A stretch of 64,000 nt of DNA, from positions 1,116,001 to 1,180,000 of the forward strand of contig OY762063.1 of NCBI GenBank assembly GCA_963665075.1. The letters are read 5' to 3'. The stretch is from JAPULR01 sp963665075. Its GTDB lineage: Bacteria; Chloroflexota; Dehalococcoidia; Lucifugimonadales; GCA-2712585. The notes below the pieces were generated by a model, which worked only from the letters and a program-made list of their open reading frames with translations, was not told where the DNA came from and did no database searches. This document shows positions 33,427 to 44,530 of this stretch, in pieces. Both the position numbers and the translations under genes were made by a program. Each line of letters starts with the position of its first letter. The stretch's first letter is position 1.

Positions 33427-33456
33427 AAAGAAGCTCCCGCCAAGGGAGCTTCTTTT
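33427..33456. terminator. terminator of the 23S rRNA-tRNA-fMet unit
   Basis: AAAGAAGCTCCC (33427-33438) pairs with GGGAGCTTCTTT (33444-33455) around GCCAA. Both sides carry A/T runs, so it can act in both directions: it follows the minus-strand tRNA by about ten bases and lies 75 bases upstream of the lipoprotein start. Confidence 0.75.
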
Positions 33457-33465
33457 GGTTGATGA

Positions 33466-33540
33466 TGGTAGCGGGGACAGGACTCGAACCTGTGACCTTC
33501 GGGTTATGAGCCCGACGAGCTGCCACTGCTCCACCCCGCG
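33466..33540 (-). tRNA. initiator tRNA-fMet (CAT)
   Basis: Read on the minus strand, the acceptor is CGCGGGG / CCCCGCT with a C1-T72 mismatch, the anticodon stem ends in three G-C pairs (GGGCTCATAACCC, anticodon CAT at 33506-33508), and CCA is encoded. The first-pair mismatch and the three G-C pairs identify the initiator type. It lies about 50 bases after the 23S 3' end in the place where 5S would normally be. Confidence 0.93.
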
Positions 33541-33590
33541 ACGTTAGCACTGAGAGAATAGGTTTGGTTAAGTTTGAAACTCTTAGCGCG

Positions 33591-36582
<2,992 letters not shown>

Positions 36583-36735
36583 CACGCTAAGAATTTCAAA
36601 CTTTACTTAGCTATTCTCTTTTTAAGGTGCAAAAGCGGCGGGTTGGTTCTCCAAGCCGCCGCCTGAGCCAGTCCAACCTTCGTCTAAAGCTGTATCAACT
36701 GTCGATTCGGAGCAGAACTGCCTCCTGTGCCGAGT

Positions 36736-36764
36736 ATTATATGCCCACGGCATGAAGGCGTCAA
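36736..36764 (-). promoter_or_regulatory. sigma70 promoter of the 23S rRNA unit
   Basis: On the minus strand TTGACG (36759-36764), a 17-base spacer and TATAAT (36736-36741) form a near-consensus promoter. Transcription from about 36729 gives a leader of about 147 bases before the 23S 5' end. That the unit has its own strong promoter supports separation from 16S. Confidence 0.85.
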
Positions 36765-36781
36765 TACCCTGCAACCTCCAA
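36760..36781. repeat. left copy of a direct repeat flanking the DUF3800 gene
   Basis: GTCAATA then CCCTGCAACCTCCAA recurs at 37786-37808 as GTCAATA then ACGCTGCAACCTCCAA, one gap and one mismatch in 23 columns. The similarity extends to a CGGCAT just before each copy. This copy overlaps the -35 box of the 23S promoter. Confidence 0.65.
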
Positions 36782-36886
36782 TTGCCTGCCATCTACAGCC
36801 GACCATCGGTGGAATGCAGGAAGCGCGCCTTCCCCAAGAAAGCACATCCTGCTACCCTAGCAGGACCATTGCCTGGGAGTTCGCCT

Positions 36887-37624
36887 ATGCTGATATTCGT
36901 CGATGAATCGGAATGGCCGCGCCCGAAAGACCCAAGCGGGTTCACCGTCTGGGGAGCCATCGCCATCCACCCAAAGCGCAGCCGGGAATTCTTTCGGGAA
37001 GTTTACCAATTGGAGCGCAAGTTTTGGCAAGTCTCGGAACCCTACGAATTCGAAATCAAGGGCAGGCTTCTCCTCAACAAGCGAGCGGTAACCAGCCCGA
37101 AGAAGCGGGAGTTCTGTGAGGAGATGGTGAGTCTCTGCAAGCTGAATGACGTCAAAGCCTTCGCAGTAGGTCTCAAGAACTTGAAAGAGTTGACCCCCTC
37201 TGAAGAACTGACGGAACCGGCCGTATACCGAGCATACAGCCGGCTGTTGGAGCGAGTAGACGCCATGATGTCTGAGGAATATCCGGACGATATGGCAATC
37301 GTTGCTCTCGATTCTCAGGATGAGCATACGGATACCGCAAGGGCGCGAGCCTTCGGCAACTTCCTTTATGGAAGCCCTTACGGGCGTCGCTTGTCCCACA
37401 TCGTCGAAACTCCCTTCTTCGTTAATTCCAAGGCCACGTTGGGCATTCAACTTGCCGACCTCGTGGCCTATGCCCTCGCCCAGCAGAATCAGGGGCGTAC
37501 CGACATCACCCGCATTTGCGACCGAATAAGAGAGTTAGAATGGCGGAGCAATTCACTTAATGAAGACGTGCCAAGGCGGGGGTTCAGATTCGAGGATCTG
37601 AAACAACACGAAGCTCAGACCTAA
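36887..37624 (+). CDS. DUF3800 family protein
   Basis: A 245-residue DUF3800 protein. The family start MLIFVDES is present, GFTVWGAIAIHP follows, and the late acidic motif IQLADLVAYALAQ matches the RNase H-like metal site proposed for the family. Members are frequent in mobile and defence regions; the activity is unproven. I start at the ATG at 36887, because the longer frame to 36752 runs back through the 23S promoter. The gene is alone, divergent from the rRNA unit, and framed by two copies of a 23-base sequence. Confidence 0.85.
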   Translation: MLIFVDESEWPRPKDPSGFTVWGAIAIHPKRSREFFREVYQLERKFWQVSEPYEFEIKGRLLLNKRAVTSPKKREFCEEMVSLCKLNDVKAFAVGLKNLKELTPSEELTEPAVYRAYSRLLERVDAMMSEEYPDDMAIVALDSQDEHTDTARARAFGNFLYGSPYGRRLSHIVETPFFVNSKATLGIQLADLVAYALAQQNQGRTDITRICDRIRELEWRSNSLNEDVPRRGFRFEDLKQHEAQT

Positions 37625-37873
37625 GTCTGAGCCTCTTCATCTGCTTATTGAGGGAATCAGCCGTGCTAGTGGCGGAACCGGGCCCGATGGGCGCGCAGGG
37701 TTTCGCTCTTGGCTACCGCGGAGTTACTAATCAGGCAACCCACCAATTCCCTACTAATGAAAGGTTACTTGGGATAGCGGCATCTGTCAATAACGCTGCA
37801 ACCTCCAACCAGGCTCCATCTCCATAATTATTGCCGCTTCCGTCACTCGTTGCTATACTCCTTTCCGATAATC
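37625..37873. other. gap between DUF3800 and thrB
   Basis: It contains the second direct repeat (37786-37808). On the minus strand this copy also reads TTGACA, 17 bases, TAACCT, a decayed version of the rRNA promoter. On the plus strand TTGCCG, 17 bases, TATACT (ending 37858) is a promoter for thrB, leaving only a short leader before its ATG at 37874. No gene is seen. Confidence 0.6.
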
Positions 37874-38791
37874 ATGACATCTCGACGAGTCACCGTTCGC
37901 GTTCCCGCGACTACTGCCAACCTGGGCCCTGCCTTCGATTGCATGGGCATGGCCCTGTGCATCCAGAACGAAATTCAGGTGGGGGCGGGAGACGCACAGC
38001 AACCGACGGTACGCATCGAGGGGCAAGGGGAAGACACTCTCCCCAGAGACACCTCCAACCTGGCGTACCGGGCTTATTCAAGGCTGCTTGAGGAGGCGGG
38101 GGTTTCTCTGCCCGCGCCCGTCATCACGTGTCGCAACGAGATTCCGCTGGAGCGGGGGTTGGGCAGCAGCGCCGCGGCCATCGTCGGGGGGATGGTTGCC
38201 GCCAATCATCTGGCGGGGAATCCGATGACCAAGCGGGAGATTCTGTCGCTGGCGGTGGAGTTGGAGGGACACCCGGACAACGTGGCTCCCGCACTGCTTG
38301 GAGGCATTCAGATAGTGGCGCAAGGGGCTGACGGCATCATCACGTCGTCGGCGCCGTTGCCGCCGGACCTGCGGGTGGCGCTGTTCATCCCGGAGGCGTC
38401 GATTTCCACCGCCGAGGCCCGCGCCGTCATGCCCGACGTCGCGCCGATGCAGGACGCGCTGTTCAACGTGGGGCGGACGGCGCTACTGGTCAACGCCTTC
38501 GCCACGGGGCGGCTGGAGGACTTGAGGGCGGCCACGGAAGACAGGCTGCATCAGCCCTACAGAAGTCACCTGCTGCCGGCCATGCGTCTGATAATCGCGG
38601 AGGCTATGAAGGGGGGCGCGCTGGGCGCGTTCGTGTCGGGAAGCGGCTCGACGGTGCTGGCGCTATGCCGGGGGCGGGAGATGAGCGTCGCCTACGAGAT
38701 GGCGGAGATGGCACGGAAGACGAACACGCCGGGGCGGGCGATTATTACGTATCCCTCAGAGACGGGCGCAGAGGTGGTGGAGGAAGGCTAG
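37874..38791 (+). CDS. thrB: homoserine kinase
   Basis: ThrB phosphorylates homoserine with ATP in threonine synthesis. The 305-residue GHMP kinase has VRVPATTANLGPAFDCMGMAL (N-terminal motif), the ATP loop ERGLGSSAAAIVGGMVAAN, HPDNVAPALLGG and the C-terminal GAFVSGSGSTVLAL. ATG at 37874 is chosen over a TTG at 37850. Threonine synthase and homoserine dehydrogenase are not adjacent; lysC lies 2 kb away on the other strand. Confidence 0.94.
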   Translation: MTSRRVTVRVPATTANLGPAFDCMGMALCIQNEIQVGAGDAQQPTVRIEGQGEDTLPRDTSNLAYRAYSRLLEEAGVSLPAPVITCRNEIPLERGLGSSAAAIVGGMVAANHLAGNPMTKREILSLAVELEGHPDNVAPALLGGIQIVAQGADGIITSSAPLPPDLRVALFIPEASISTAEARAVMPDVAPMQDALFNVGRTALLVNAFATGRLEDLRAATEDRLHQPYRSHLLPAMRLIIAEAMKGGALGAFVSGSGSTVLALCRGREMSVAYEMAEMARKTNTPGRAIITYPSETGAEVVEEG

Positions 38792-38814
38792 CGGTCAAAG
38801 AGGAAAGGGAGAAA

Positions 38815-38851
38815 TCACCCCCATCTCAATCTTCCCTCGTCGAGGGGGAAG
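38815..38851. repeat. dispersed CCCCATC...GGGGGAAG repeat
   Basis: The copy cacccccatctcaatcttcc then ctcgtcgagggggaagagg lies between the convergent thrB and the next minus-strand gene. Confidence 0.7.
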
Positions 38852-38883
38852 AGGTTTGTTGGGGAGCGGATAGTCAGTGAAGG

Positions 38884-39291
38884 CTAGCGGTCCAGCCAGC
38901 GCCTGACCCGTTCCCACCTGGAAGGCTCGATGCCGTCGTCCAGAATCTTGCCGCGCCACCGCTTGTCCTGCGAACCGGGCCTTACGAAGAGAAGTCCGTA
39001 GACGATGACGAACAGAATCAGACCCGCCCAGATTGGCAGCAGGAACTTCACGTTCTCCACAAACAGGTAGTTGAAGGCGTTGTAGATTACGAAGGAGACG
39101 ACGATGAGGATGATGCCCCCAAGGACGACCTTGTTGGGGGAGACGCGGAAGATGCCGCCGAATCTGCCCAATCGGGTCAGCATGCTGTTGGCAGTGGGGA
39201 CCTCCTCCACATCATCGACAACGCTCTTTCCCGGGGAGCGCTCCGCCTCCTTGAGTATCTCCTCAATTTCTCTGATGTACTTATCGGCCAT
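38884..39291 (-). CDS. hypothetical two-helix membrane protein
   Basis: A protein of about 135 residues starting MADKYIREIEEILKEAERSPGK, an acidic cytoplasmic helix, then two membrane segments (VVLGGIILIVVSFVIYNAFNYLF and FLLPIWAGLILFVIVYGLLFV) and a basic tail that ends RWERVRRWLDR. I recognise no named family. An in-frame ATG at 39324 would add 11 residues; neither start has a clear ribosome-binding site. It is convergent with thrB. Confidence 0.7.
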   Translation of the reverse strand: MADKYIREIEEILKEAERSPGKSVVDDVEEVPTANSMLTRLGRFGGIFRVSPNKVVLGGIILIVVSFVIYNAFNYLFVENVKFLLPIWAGLILFVIVYGLLFVRPGSQDKRWRGKILDDGIEPSRWERVRRWLDR

Positions 39292-39439
39292 TGTCCGACG
39301 AATCCAAGCCAGCGTTCGTCCCATTCAGGACAGGATGGGTTATGTATATGATTCTACAACAGGCCGTCGTATATGACAATGAGCAACCCAGTGCGAGGGC
39401 GACTTTTGCGTTGCTCTTGTAGCTGGTAACGCCACTCCT

Positions 39440-39541
39440 GGATTCCCGCCTGCGCGGGAATGACGGAGGGGGTGGCGGGAATGACGGTCGTGTGGAGGAA
39501 AACCACCCCCATCCTGACCTTCCCCCATCAAGGGGGAAGGG
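39440..39541. repeat. adjacent copies of two dispersed repeats
   Basis: An ATTCCCGC-type palindrome (39440-39466) is followed 36 bases later by a CCCCATC...AAGGGGGAAGG element (39503-39541) that ends eight bases before the stop codon of the TPR gene. Confidence 0.75.
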
Positions 39542-39548
39542 ATAACGG

Positions 39549-40385
39549 CTATTCGTCGTCGCTGCCGGTTTCCATGCTGGCCATGGCGCGGACCAGTTCT
39601 CTGCCGGATGGCACGGGAACCTCCTCGCCGTCCTCCGTCCACATGGCCGTGGGGTCGTCGCGCGGCTGCTCTTCGATTTCGCCGTCGAAGTCGAAGGTCA
39701 AGAGGCTGTCCCCAATCTGGCCGCGGTACGCCTCGATGCCGGTGGCGGGGAAGGAGGGCACGCCGCCGAGAGCCGGGTTGCGGTAGGCCTCGCGTATGAT
39801 GACGGTAATCCGCTCGGAGTTGGCGCTGAGAATCGCACCTTCGTAGCGGTTGCCCTGGTTGGTGAGGCGCGCCAGACGGCTGCCCAGGCGCGGCTCCACG
39901 TAGCCCAGAACGTCCTCGTCCATGCTCTTGACGACCAGGGTGTGGTTGTGCACTTCCAGCATCACGCCGTCGCCTCCCGAAACCTGGGCCACGGCCTCTT
40001 CCGAGGCGGCGATGCGAAGGTCGGTGATGCCGGACTTTCCGCTCTCCTCCAGGAAGAGGCGAGGGATCACCCTCCGGGCGGTGTGGGTGGAAGCGACGCC
40101 CTGGGAGAGGCGCTCCAGCCGGACCAGGTTCTTCTTGGCGATGTTGTTGTGGGGCGCGAGGGTCAGCACCTTCTCGAAGGAAGTCCTGGCCCTATCGTAG
40201 TAGCCCGTTTCCAGGCAGGCCTTCCCCAGCCGGTTGAGGGCCTCCGTGTTGTTGGGGAAGTAGTAGAGGATCTCCTCGTTGACGGCGGCCGCTTCCTCCC
40301 AACGCCCTTCGAGGGCGTGTTCGACGGCGGTTTTGGATTTCAATTCCTTCAGTCTTGTTGCGTCTACTGCGTGGGCTAGTTCCAT
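39549..40385 (-). CDS. TPR-repeat protein
   Basis: A 278-residue cytosolic protein. Residues 15-95 hold two to three tetratricopeptide repeats (WEEAAAVNEEILYYFPNNTEALNRLGKACLETGYYDRARTSFEKVLTLAPHN in one continuous region), and residues 125-210 a beta-rich domain (VMLEVHNHTLVVKSMDEDVLGYVEP). The tail is acidic (TGSDDE). The second domain resembles the nucleic-acid-binding HIRAN type only loosely. Function is unknown; TPRs suggest protein binding. No operon partner is seen. Confidence 0.75.
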   Translation of the reverse strand: MELAHAVDATRLKELKSKTAVEHALEGRWEEAAAVNEEILYYFPNNTEALNRLGKACLETGYYDRARTSFEKVLTLAPHNNIAKKNLVRLERLSQGVASTHTARRVIPRLFLEESGKSGITDLRIAASEEAVAQVSGGDGVMLEVHNHTLVVKSMDEDVLGYVEPRLGSRLARLTNQGNRYEGAILSANSERITVIIREAYRNPALGGVPSFPATGIEAYRGQIGDSLLTFDFDGEIEEQPRDDPTAMWTEDGEEVPVPSGRELVRAMASMETGSDDE

Positions 40386-40715
40386 TTTTCTTTCTCTTTT
40401 GCGGGGATGATTGGCGTTACAGATATGCTAAGGCAGCCCTATGTAGGCTTTGCAAGGGATGTAACTGCGTTTAGTTGCGAAAGTTCCGGGTGTTTTTGTC
40501 TCGGCTCATTTGAAACAGGGTATAGACTTACACTAAATGGGGGCTGCGGTCAAGTCATTTTTGGCAAAATCAGGCCCCAATTTTGCTTTTTCCTCCAAAA
40601 TAGGGCTGTTTTCTACAATATACGTAGCGGGAGCGGGGATTGGACTTGTGGGGGAAGCCCTGTTTGAGACTGAATTTTGCCATGCGAATGTTGAGAGGAT
40701 GTGAAGAAACGGCGG
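40386..40715. other. intergenic region between lysC and the TPR gene
   Basis: A less GC-rich gap after lysC and before the TPR gene, both on the minus strand. It contains GCAAAAT (40564-40570) and ATTTTGC (40580-40586) followed by TTTTT on the plus strand, a weak terminator-like hairpin. The open frame at 40407-40667 has no family features or good start signal and is not called. The TPR gene promoter should lie here, but I see no clear boxes. Confidence 0.45.
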
Positions 40716-41948
40716 CTAGGCGGCGTCCAACCCGAAGGCGGAGTGGAGGGCGACGACGGCTTCTTCGACCTGTGCTTCGGCGACTATGCAGGTTATCCGA
40801 ATCTCCGACGTGGTTATCATCTCGATATTGATGTCGGCCTCGGCGAGGGCGCGGAACATACGGGAAGCGTAGCCGGGCGCGTCCAGCATTCCCACGCCGA
40901 CGATGCTTATCTTGCTGAGGGAGTCGTCGGAAACCACCTCCGACGCGCCGACGGAATCCGCAATGGAGCGAACCCGCGCCAACGCTTCCTGAAGGTCATC
41001 GCGGGCAACAGTGAAGCTCAAGTCCGTGGCCCTGTTGACGCCTGTGTTCTGGACGATGGTGTCCACGCTTATGCCCACGTCGGACAGCGGCTCGAAGAGG
41101 GCGGCGGCGACGCCGGGACGGTCGGGGACGCCCCGGAGGGTTATCTTCGACACGTTGCGGTCGTGGGCAACGCCGGTTACTTTCATCCGACTTTCCATGG
41201 ACTTTGCGTTCATTTTCGTTTCTCCGTGAATGAGGGTGCCGGGCCGGTCGCCGAAGGTTGACGCGACGTATACGGGGATGCCGTAGACGGAGGCCAGCTC
41301 GATGGAGCGGGGATGCATCTTTGCGCCGTAGGCGGCCAGTTCCAGCATCTCGTGGTAGGTAATCTCCTCCAGCTTGCGCGCGCCGGGGACGATGCGCGGG
41401 TCGGCGGTGTATATGCCTTCGACGTCGGTGTAGACCTCGCAGCGTTGGGCGTCGAGGGCGGCGGCGAGGGCGACGGCGGAGGTGTCGGAGCCGCCCCTGC
41501 CAAGAGTGGTGACGTCCATCTCGTCGGTGAATCCCTGGAATCCGGCGACGACGACTACCTTGCCTGCGTTGAGTTCGGTGCGGATGCGCTGGGCGTCGAT
41601 GCTGTCGATTCGGGCTCGTCCGTAGAGGGTGTCGGTGTGGATGCCCGCCTGAAGGCCGGTGAGGGCGATGGCGTCGGAGCCGATGGAGCGGAGGGCCATT
41701 GCCATGAGGGTGCAGGAGACGATTTCGCCGGAAGAGAGGAGGAGGTCGAGTTCGCGTGGGGCCGGTTTGTCGGATACCTGTTGGGCCAGGTGGATAAGCT
41801 CGTCGGTGGTGTCGCCCATAGCGGAGACCACGGCCACCACCTGGACGCCGCCGGAGGTTGCGGCGGCGATGCGGCGGGCGACGGCGCGAATCATGGCGGC
41901 GTCGGCGAGGGAACTGCCGCCGTATTTCTGGACGACGATGGGCGTCAC
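40716..41948 (-). CDS. lysC: aspartate kinase
   Basis: Aspartokinase makes aspartyl phosphate, the first step to lysine, threonine and methionine. The kinase motifs are VVQKYGGSSLADA, GFQGFTDEMDVTTLGRGGSDTSAVALA and EVYTDVEGIYTADPR; two ACT domains at the C-terminus (VPDRPGVAAALFEPLSDVGISVD and ISIVGVGMLDAPGYASRMFRALAEADINIEMI) give feedback control. I start at GTG 41948 because the family begins just before VVQKYGG; a TTG at 42008 would add 20 residues. No homoserine dehydrogenase domain is fused. Confidence 0.93.
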   Translation of the reverse strand: MTPIVVQKYGGSSLADAAMIRAVARRIAAATSGGVQVVAVVSAMGDTTDELIHLAQQVSDKPAPRELDLLLSSGEIVSCTLMAMALRSIGSDAIALTGLQAGIHTDTLYGRARIDSIDAQRIRTELNAGKVVVVAGFQGFTDEMDVTTLGRGGSDTSAVALAAALDAQRCEVYTDVEGIYTADPRIVPGARKLEEITYHEMLELAAYGAKMHPRSIELASVYGIPVYVASTFGDRPGTLIHGETKMNAKSMESRMKVTGVAHDRNVSKITLRGVPDRPGVAAALFEPLSDVGISVDTIVQNTGVNRATDLSFTVARDDLQEALARVRSIADSVGASEVVSDDSLSKISIVGVGMLDAPGYASRMFRALAEADINIEMITTSEIRITCIVAEAQVEEAVVALHSAFGLDAA

Positions 41949-42047
41949 GGAACTGTCTTCGGAGTCACTCAAGAGTTGGCGCAAATTCGCTACTTTACGA
42001 TTTCCCAACTAAGCTAGCACAGTCACATCTTTATCAGACACGTTCAT

Positions 42048-42353
42048 TCAGAGATACTTTCTTTTTTTACTATCCCACACTTTGAACCCAAGCTCTATCA
42101 AGCGTGTGGCAGCTGCATTTGCTGTAACGCCACCGCTAAATTCGCCATGATCTAGGGGGCCTAACTCAGGACAATCGTAACCGTACGCCACCCCCAAGAT
42201 GGCCTTGGAGTCATATCGTTTCCCTTCGTATTCCAGATGGTATCTCTTCGCTGGTCCATATCCATATTTGTCGAGAAAGATTGCCCTGCCCCGTCTGTCG
42301 CATTCCTCGACTGCGCGTTTCACTCCGTCCACGGTAACTTCCCAAAGATCCAT
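42048..42353 (-). CDS. stand-alone ScoMcrA-head-like domain protein
   Basis: A 101-residue protein with the pattern AVEECDRRGRAIFLDKYGYG, Y.LEYEGKRYDSKAILGVAYGY, and DFSGG-like GEFSGGV followed by RLIELGFKV, which I recognise as the N-terminal head domain of ScoMcrA-type restriction enzymes. In those it precedes an SRA-like reader and HNH nuclease; here nothing else is attached. GGAGG five bases before the ATG at 42353 fixes the start. It is either a free-standing adaptor or what is left of a larger enzyme. The family call is by eye. Confidence 0.65.
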   Translation of the reverse strand: MDLWEVTVDGVKRAVEECDRRGRAIFLDKYGYGPAKRYHLEYEGKRYDSKAILGVAYGYDCPELGPLDHGEFSGGVTANAAATRLIELGFKVWDSKKRKYL

Positions 42354-42376
42354 GATGTCCTCCATTCAGCATTGAT

Positions 42377-42402
42377 GGATTCCCGTTTTCACGGGAATGA
42401 CG
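42377..42402. repeat. ATTCCCGT-type dispersed palindrome
   Basis: Reads ggattcccgttttcacggga followed by atgacg; arms ATTCCCGT / ACGGGAAT. A near-identical variant occurs at 57347-57373. Confidence 0.8.
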
Positions 42403-42468
42403 AAGTTGATAACCGGCATTTTGGGGAAGATGACAAAGTTTTGCAAAGGTTTTCTATGAGAGAAAACG

Positions 42469-44289
42469 CTAGACGGCGCATTCTCCCTCGCCGCGCTCCA
42501 CCTTGTACTGCACCGTCTTCTCCCAGTCCATGTAGAGGCCCTGGGAGTCGCCATTCAGGGAGGGGATGTCGGCGCACTTCTCCGCCAACTCCTTGATGGG
42601 CGCGGGGCCTACCCGTTCGAGGAAGGCGTTGAACTTTTCCCCAGGCTCCCGATTCTCCTGGAAGTGCTCCGCAATCATCCGCACCAGCTGGGGCACTTTC
42701 TTGGCGGGGACTTTCGTCCTTGGGATGCGCTGTCCGTAGGCCGTTTCTTCGGCGGCGCCGACGGCGTACTGCCCGCCAAGGAAAAGTTCGTAGGCGGGAA
42801 TCTGCATCCCCGACGGCCCCTTCATGGCGGCGCCGTGGAAGCCGATGTTTGCCACGTGATGCTGGCCGCATCCGTTGGGGCAGCCGCTGATCTTGACGTG
42901 CATTTCCTTGACCGCCGGGGCTTTGTAGGCCGCGGGATTGTTCAGCAACTCCTCGCGGACGGCGCGTCCGAGACCCATCGAGGAGGTGATGCCCAGCTTG
43001 CAGCTGTCCGTGCCGGGGCAGGATACCACGTTGGTGATGGCGTTGTGGTCGGGGTCAGAGAGGCCGATGGCGTCTAATTCCTTATATAGCTCGTACAGCC
43101 GACCTTCCGGCACCCACCGGAGGGCCAGGTTCTGCTCCAGGGTGGTCCGGGCGGAACCGCCGGTGAACTTCCGGACGATTTCGGCGAGGGCGGGAAACTG
43201 TTCGACCATGATGTCGCCCTGGGTCACGGTGACGTAGACCATCATGTATCCGGCCTGCTTCTGAGGTTCGACGTTGGTCTTCTTCCAGTATAGGAACTCT
43301 TCGGGAAGCTGCTGCCCGTTGGAGGGAGCCGCAACCAGGGGCGGGGGCGTTTCCGTGTAGACCTGGTCCAACTCCATCAGAGGGGTTGGATCGACGGGGT
43401 CAACCTTCTCCAACTCCTCGTCCACCATCTCCTTGAAGGCGTCGAAGCCGATGCGGTGGATGAGCACCTTGATTCTCGCCATCATGCGATTCTTGCGGAG
43501 CATGTCGGCCCGGTCGAAGACCCTCCAGATGGCGGTGGCTACCCGCAGGTAGTCCTCCATCGGAACGAATTCATACAAGGTCTGGCCCAGCTTGGGCATG
43601 ATGGAGGTGCCGCCGCCCACCAGGATTTTGAATCCGCGTTCGCCATTTCTCACCTGGGCAATGAAGGACAGGTCGTGAAGGGGAGAAATAATGTCGTCAT
43701 GGTCGGGACAGCCGGTAAATGCCGTCTTGAACTTGCGGGGGAAGTTTTGGGTCAGGGGATGCCGCACGGCGTAGCGGACGTAGGCTGCCAGGTAGGGCAT
43801 CACGTCGAAGAGTTCGTCGGGGCTAACGCCGGAATGGGGCGGAGCGACTACGTTGCGGACGGTGTTGGCGCAGGCCTCGCGGGTGCTGAGGCCAATATCT
43901 CCAAGAATCTCCATTGCCTCGCCGCAGCTTTCCAGGGTCATGTGGTGAATCTGGATGTTCTCGCGGGTGGTGATGTGGCCCTTCTTGAGGGGCGCGTACT
44001 TCTCGACGATTTCGCCGACGCCTTCCAGAGCCTCCGGCGTGAACACTCCACCGGGGATTTTGATGCGGAACATTTGCGCGTCGGGCTGGCGCTGGCCGTA
44101 GACGCCCTGGTGGAGCCGGAACTGCATGAAGGGCGCTTCCTCGATCCGGCCGGCGCGGAAGAGCTTCACTTCGTCCCGGTACTCCTCCGTCTCCTCGTGT
44201 AGGTAGGGGATGATGCCGTTGGACTTTGCGGCCAGCTTCATGCTGTCCACGTGTTTTTGCGATTGGGTTCTGCGCGTCTTCTGAATCAA
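42469..44289 (-). CDS. ferredoxin-type nitrite/sulfite reductase (siroheme)
   Basis: A 606-residue siroheme [4Fe-4S] reductase. Two homologous halves are seen, each with a ferredoxin-like N-part (GVYGQRQPDAQMFRIKIPGG in the first) and the second carries the cluster/siroheme cysteines C424-x5-C430 (SCPGTDSCKLG) and C470-x3-C474 (SGCPNGCGQHH). It catalyses six-electron reduction of nitrite or sulfite in assimilation; sequence by eye does not separate the two. TTG at 44289 is chosen because AGGAG lies six bases before it. Its leader has a terminator-like hairpin. Confidence 0.9.
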   Translation of the reverse strand: MIQKTRRTQSQKHVDSMKLAAKSNGIIPYLHEETEEYRDEVKLFRAGRIEEAPFMQFRLHQGVYGQRQPDAQMFRIKIPGGVFTPEALEGVGEIVEKYAPLKKGHITTRENIQIHHMTLESCGEAMEILGDIGLSTREACANTVRNVVAPPHSGVSPDELFDVMPYLAAYVRYAVRHPLTQNFPRKFKTAFTGCPDHDDIISPLHDLSFIAQVRNGERGFKILVGGGTSIMPKLGQTLYEFVPMEDYLRVATAIWRVFDRADMLRKNRMMARIKVLIHRIGFDAFKEMVDEELEKVDPVDPTPLMELDQVYTETPPPLVAAPSNGQQLPEEFLYWKKTNVEPQKQAGYMMVYVTVTQGDIMVEQFPALAEIVRKFTGGSARTTLEQNLALRWVPEGRLYELYKELDAIGLSDPDHNAITNVVSCPGTDSCKLGITSSMGLGRAVREELLNNPAAYKAPAVKEMHVKISGCPNGCGQHHVANIGFHGAAMKGPSGMQIPAYELFLGGQYAVGAAEETAYGQRIPRTKVPAKKVPQLVRMIAEHFQENREPGEKFNAFLERVGPAPIKELAEKCADIPSLNGDSQGLYMDWEKTVQYKVERGEGECAV

Positions 44290-44300
44290 CTGCTTCTCCT

Positions 44301-44342
44301 AAAAAACAAAATGCGCCTCTTAACTACAGCGTAGAGAGGCGC
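44301..44342 (-). promoter_or_regulatory. attenuator-like terminator in the leader of the siroheme reductase gene
   Basis: On the minus strand GCGCCTCT (44335-44342) pairs with AGAGGCGC (44313-44320), followed by ATTTTGTTTTTT, and the ribosome-binding site AGGAG comes immediately after. An intrinsic terminator in this place would stop transcription just before the gene. Upstream on the same transcript GGGCGC (near 44367-44372) can pair with the GCGCC of the first arm, giving a possible antiterminator. I recognise no known riboswitch class. Confidence 0.6.
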
Positions 44343-44530
44343 AGCCTTTGGGCTTCTATTTGCGCCCTCCTCTATGGAGGGCTGGTACACAGGTGGAAAA
44401 GGTCGTCGTCGTATCTCATCCCCAATAGTCTATTCCCACGCTGGGGAACTGTCAACCAAACGGAGTCGCGCTTCCGGCCAAGGGGCGACCATGCCCGCCA
44501 TCGGGGAGACGAACTCACCCTCCGCCCTCT

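Noticed and set aside
33541..33590. 5S rRNA after 23S
   Set aside because: Only about 50 bases separate 23S from tRNA-fMet, too short for a 5S gene, and none is seen after the tRNA.
40407..40667. 86-residue plus-strand frame
   Set aside because: No family features, no ribosome-binding site and odd composition; it lies in a regulatory gap.
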